Shown here: positions 62,510 through 64,000 of the stretch, in pieces
Layout: every line of letters begins with the position of its first letter
Position numbering within the stretch: position 1 is the stretch's first letter
Assembly: GCA_029821735.1 (NCBI GenBank)
Contig: JALGSU010000035.1
Coordinates: 24,801 to 88,800, forward strand
Length of the DNA: 64,000 nucleotides
Source of the DNA: Candidatus Zipacnadia bacterium
GTDB taxonomy: Bacteria; Armatimonadota; Zipacnadia; Zipacnadales; UBA5352
Direction of reading: 5' to 3'
The notes under the pieces: generated by a model
The model's input: only the letters and a program-made list of their open reading frames with translations
Databases searched by the model: none
Told to the model about the DNA's origin: nothing
Made by a program: the position numbers and the translations under genes

Positions 62510-64000
62510 TCAGCCCTCCAGCAATACCCACGGACTGTGAGCGGCAGTCACGTCGATCACGCGCGCGCCGCCGACGGTGGTGACAGGCAGGGCATCGGCG
62601 CGGGCACCGGTAGGTGTGAGCGAAGAGGCTCGCAGGGCGGCGTCAGTGCGGATGGTTACGCGGCAGTCGACGGGCTCGGTGAGGACTGGGGCGACGCCGC
62701 GCTCGATGATGGCGGTGCGGCCGGGCGAGCAGGCCTCGCCAGTGTTCTCGGCGCGAGCGACGGCAGTGAGCAGCAGGCGGCGGGACTGGGCGATGGGCTG
62801 GCCGTCGAGCGCGACGAGCATGATTGAGGCGAAGGGGTTGGCGCACTCGATGGTGACATCGCCGAGGACGGTCGGGCCAGCGTCAGCCATCATGCCCACC
62901 GCGGCTCGGGCCGAGGGAGTGTTGATGGTGAAAAGGCCGGACTCGCGGTCGAGGACGAGTTCGCCGGTGTCGCTGCGGAAGACGCGACCGGCCTCGGAGG
63001 GATCATACTGTCCCGGGAGATCCCACTTGTAGGCGGCGGCCAAGTAGAGCTGGTGCAGCCAAGAGGGATGTCCGGCGCTGAGCGAGGACGCATGGGGGAC
63101 GGCGAGGTATTGCTCGGTGATGTAACCCAACCACGGGAGGAGTTTCTTTGGGCGTTGTGCGAAGAAGACGCCGCTCGGCCCCGCGGCGATCATGTCGGCC
63201 GTCTCAGGCGCGTCTTGAGGGGCGGGCGCTACGTCCATGCCCAATATGTCCTCGGCGACCTCCTGGAATGAGAATGTGGGCGAGAGAATCCGGCAACTGG
63301 CGGCGCGGTCACGCTCGGTTGCCAGCCCATCCGTGTACGGCGAGTCGGCGAAGACGATTGCGCGCCTGGCTCCGGTGTAGTCGCCATGGGCAGAGTGACC
63401 GGAAGAGATCACGACGTCAGCGTCGCCCTCGTAGACCTCGTCAAAATAGACGTTGCGCACCTTTGAGATGAAAGGCAGGACGCGGTAGGGCGAGTAGTGG
63501 TCGCTGCCTCGGCGCGGACGGGCGGAGATCTGGTCGACGCTACTGCAACCGACGTGGATGGTGTTGCGCGCGGGGCTGACGAGACCGCGATGGAAGATTA
63601 CGGCAGCGGCAGGGACTTGGCCCCAGCGGACGGGGTCGGACTGATTGCTGAAAGAAGCGAGGGGGGCACCGTCGGCGCTGTAGGCGAAGTAGAGGAGGCC
63701 ATCCCAGTCCTGCAGGCAGGCGTAAGCGGCCATGATGGGGAGGCACTCGGCGCGGTACTGGTTGGGCCAGGGGAAGTTGAACTCGGGCGAGATCATGGGC
63801 TTGCCGGCGACTGAGCTGGAACAGATGTAGGCGACAGGCGAGGCGTCGCTGACGACATCGGATGTGACCATCGCGTCATCGCGGAAGGTCATGTAGGGCT
63901 GGGCGCGGACGTTGGGGTGGCGCCAGTAGTTGTTGCGTGAGGTGAAATCGCAGACGGCGTTGGCGGCGTTGTCGGCGTCGGCGAAATCCTGGTTGGTGCC
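62510..64000 (-). CDS. clan-A-like glycoside hydrolase, C-terminal part (5' end outside window)
   Basis: The frame is open to the right edge (upstream of the ATG at 63892 it reads GTNQDFADADNAANAVCDF and continues), so the N-terminus lies beyond 64000. Visible protein of 496 aa. The end of a TIM barrel contains KPMISPEFNFPWPNQYRAE, where the Glu after the strand is a likely nucleophile, and AAYACLQDWDGLLYFAYS. A long beta-sandwich region follows (FTINTPSARAAVGMM, TAVARAENTG) and the protein ends in HSPWVLLEG. The family number cannot be assigned from this part. It is on the same strand as the ASST-like and GH42-like genes and may be the first gene of that group. Confidence 0.75.
   Translation of the reverse strand, partial: GTNQDFADADNAANAVCDFTSRNNYWRHPNVRAQPYMTFRDDAMVTSDVVSDASPVAYICSSSVAGKPMISPEFNFPWPNQYRAECLPIMAAYACLQDWDGLLYFAYSADGAPLASFSNQSDPVRWGQVPAAAVIFHRGLVSPARNTIHVGCSSVDQISARPRRGSDHYSPYRVLPFISKVRNVYFDEVYEGDADVVISSGHSAHGDYTGARRAIVFADSPYTDGLATERDRAASCRILSPTFSFQEVAEDILGMDVAPAPQDAPETADMIAAGPSGVFFAQRPKKLLPWLGYITEQYLAVPHASSLSAGHPSWLHQLYLAAAYKWDLPGQYDPSEAGRVFRSDTGELVLDRESGLFTINTPSARAAVGMMADAGPTVLGDVTIECANPFASIMLVALDGQPIAQSRRLLLTAVARAENTGEACSPGRTAIIERGVAPVLTEPVDCRVTIRTDAALRASSLTPTGARADALPVTTVGGARVIDVTAAHSPWVLLEG

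Noticed and set aside
1..64000. CRISPR array, insertion sequence, prophage or rRNA operon
   Set aside because: No regularly spaced direct repeats, transposase, integrase, phage structural gene or rRNA-like sequence was seen.

Overview
This is a GC-rich, gene-dense bacterial chromosome segment (GC by eye near two thirds). It carries many carbohydrate-active enzymes, Gfo/Idh/MocA dehydrogenases, an H-X9-DG type prepilin-like protein (NLKQIALAYIMYSQDYDER) and a DUF5693-CsaB pair. That mix suggests Armatimonadota or a related uncultured lineage, possibly a metagenome assembly. This is an inference; there is no rRNA or other phylogenetic marker to prove it.

Layout. 1-13.7 kb (+): the C-terminus of a BatA-like membrane protein, alanine racemase, two tandem paralogous exported GHL10 glycosidase-like proteins, a subtilase, an exported GH20/GH84-like protein and a DUF2330 protein. 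13.7-19.8 kb: a broken alpha/beta hydrolase, a small Cys/Lys-rich peptide gene with a consensus promoter, a UPF0173 hydrolase, a broken flavin/Fe-S oxidoreductase and a broken Gfo/Idh dehydrogenase. 19.9-22.9 kb (-): a winged-helix protein overlapping a gene for two KaiC ATPase domains fused to an ABC-type sugar-binding-protein domain without signal peptide, divergent from a GH2 enzyme. 26-33 kb (+): prepilin-like protein, Gfo/Idh, DUF5693, CsaB and a frameshifted LamG/PL10-like lyase. 33-38.4 kb: a lower-GC stretch with an orphan protein bearing a HEPN-like motif, then a sulfatase and a nuclease-DUF2075 helicase. 38.5-46.5 kb: UroD-like, TPR, GH32, tRNA-Ser(UGA), YhaN/YhaO-like DNA-repair pair, thioredoxin-like protein.

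46.5-53.6 kb (-): a five-gene operon with its own promoter (MNT, HEPN, RsmJ-like methyltransferase, DegT aminotransferase, Gfo/Idh), a 3-hydroxyisobutyrate-dehydrogenase-like protein, and citramalate synthase (cimA) behind an isoleucine T-box riboswitch. 53.7-64 kb: a broken polysaccharide-deacetylase-like gene, a DUF3604/PHP protein, a four-way-junction inverted-repeat element, a large exported GH42-like protein, an arylsulfotransferase-like propeller and a partial clan-A-like glycosidase.

The main theme is polysaccharide foraging: exported glycosidases, intracellular GH2/GH32, a sulfatase and sugar dehydrogenases, plus envelope polymer modification by CsaB. The most unusual item is the KaiC-solute-binding-protein fusion. 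The small peptide gene, the T-box and the cloverleaf-like element come next. Five genes carry out-of-frame lesions, four of them looking like short internal deletions, so sequencing or assembly error must be excluded before calling them pseudogenes. I see no CRISPR array, insertion sequence, rRNA or origin.
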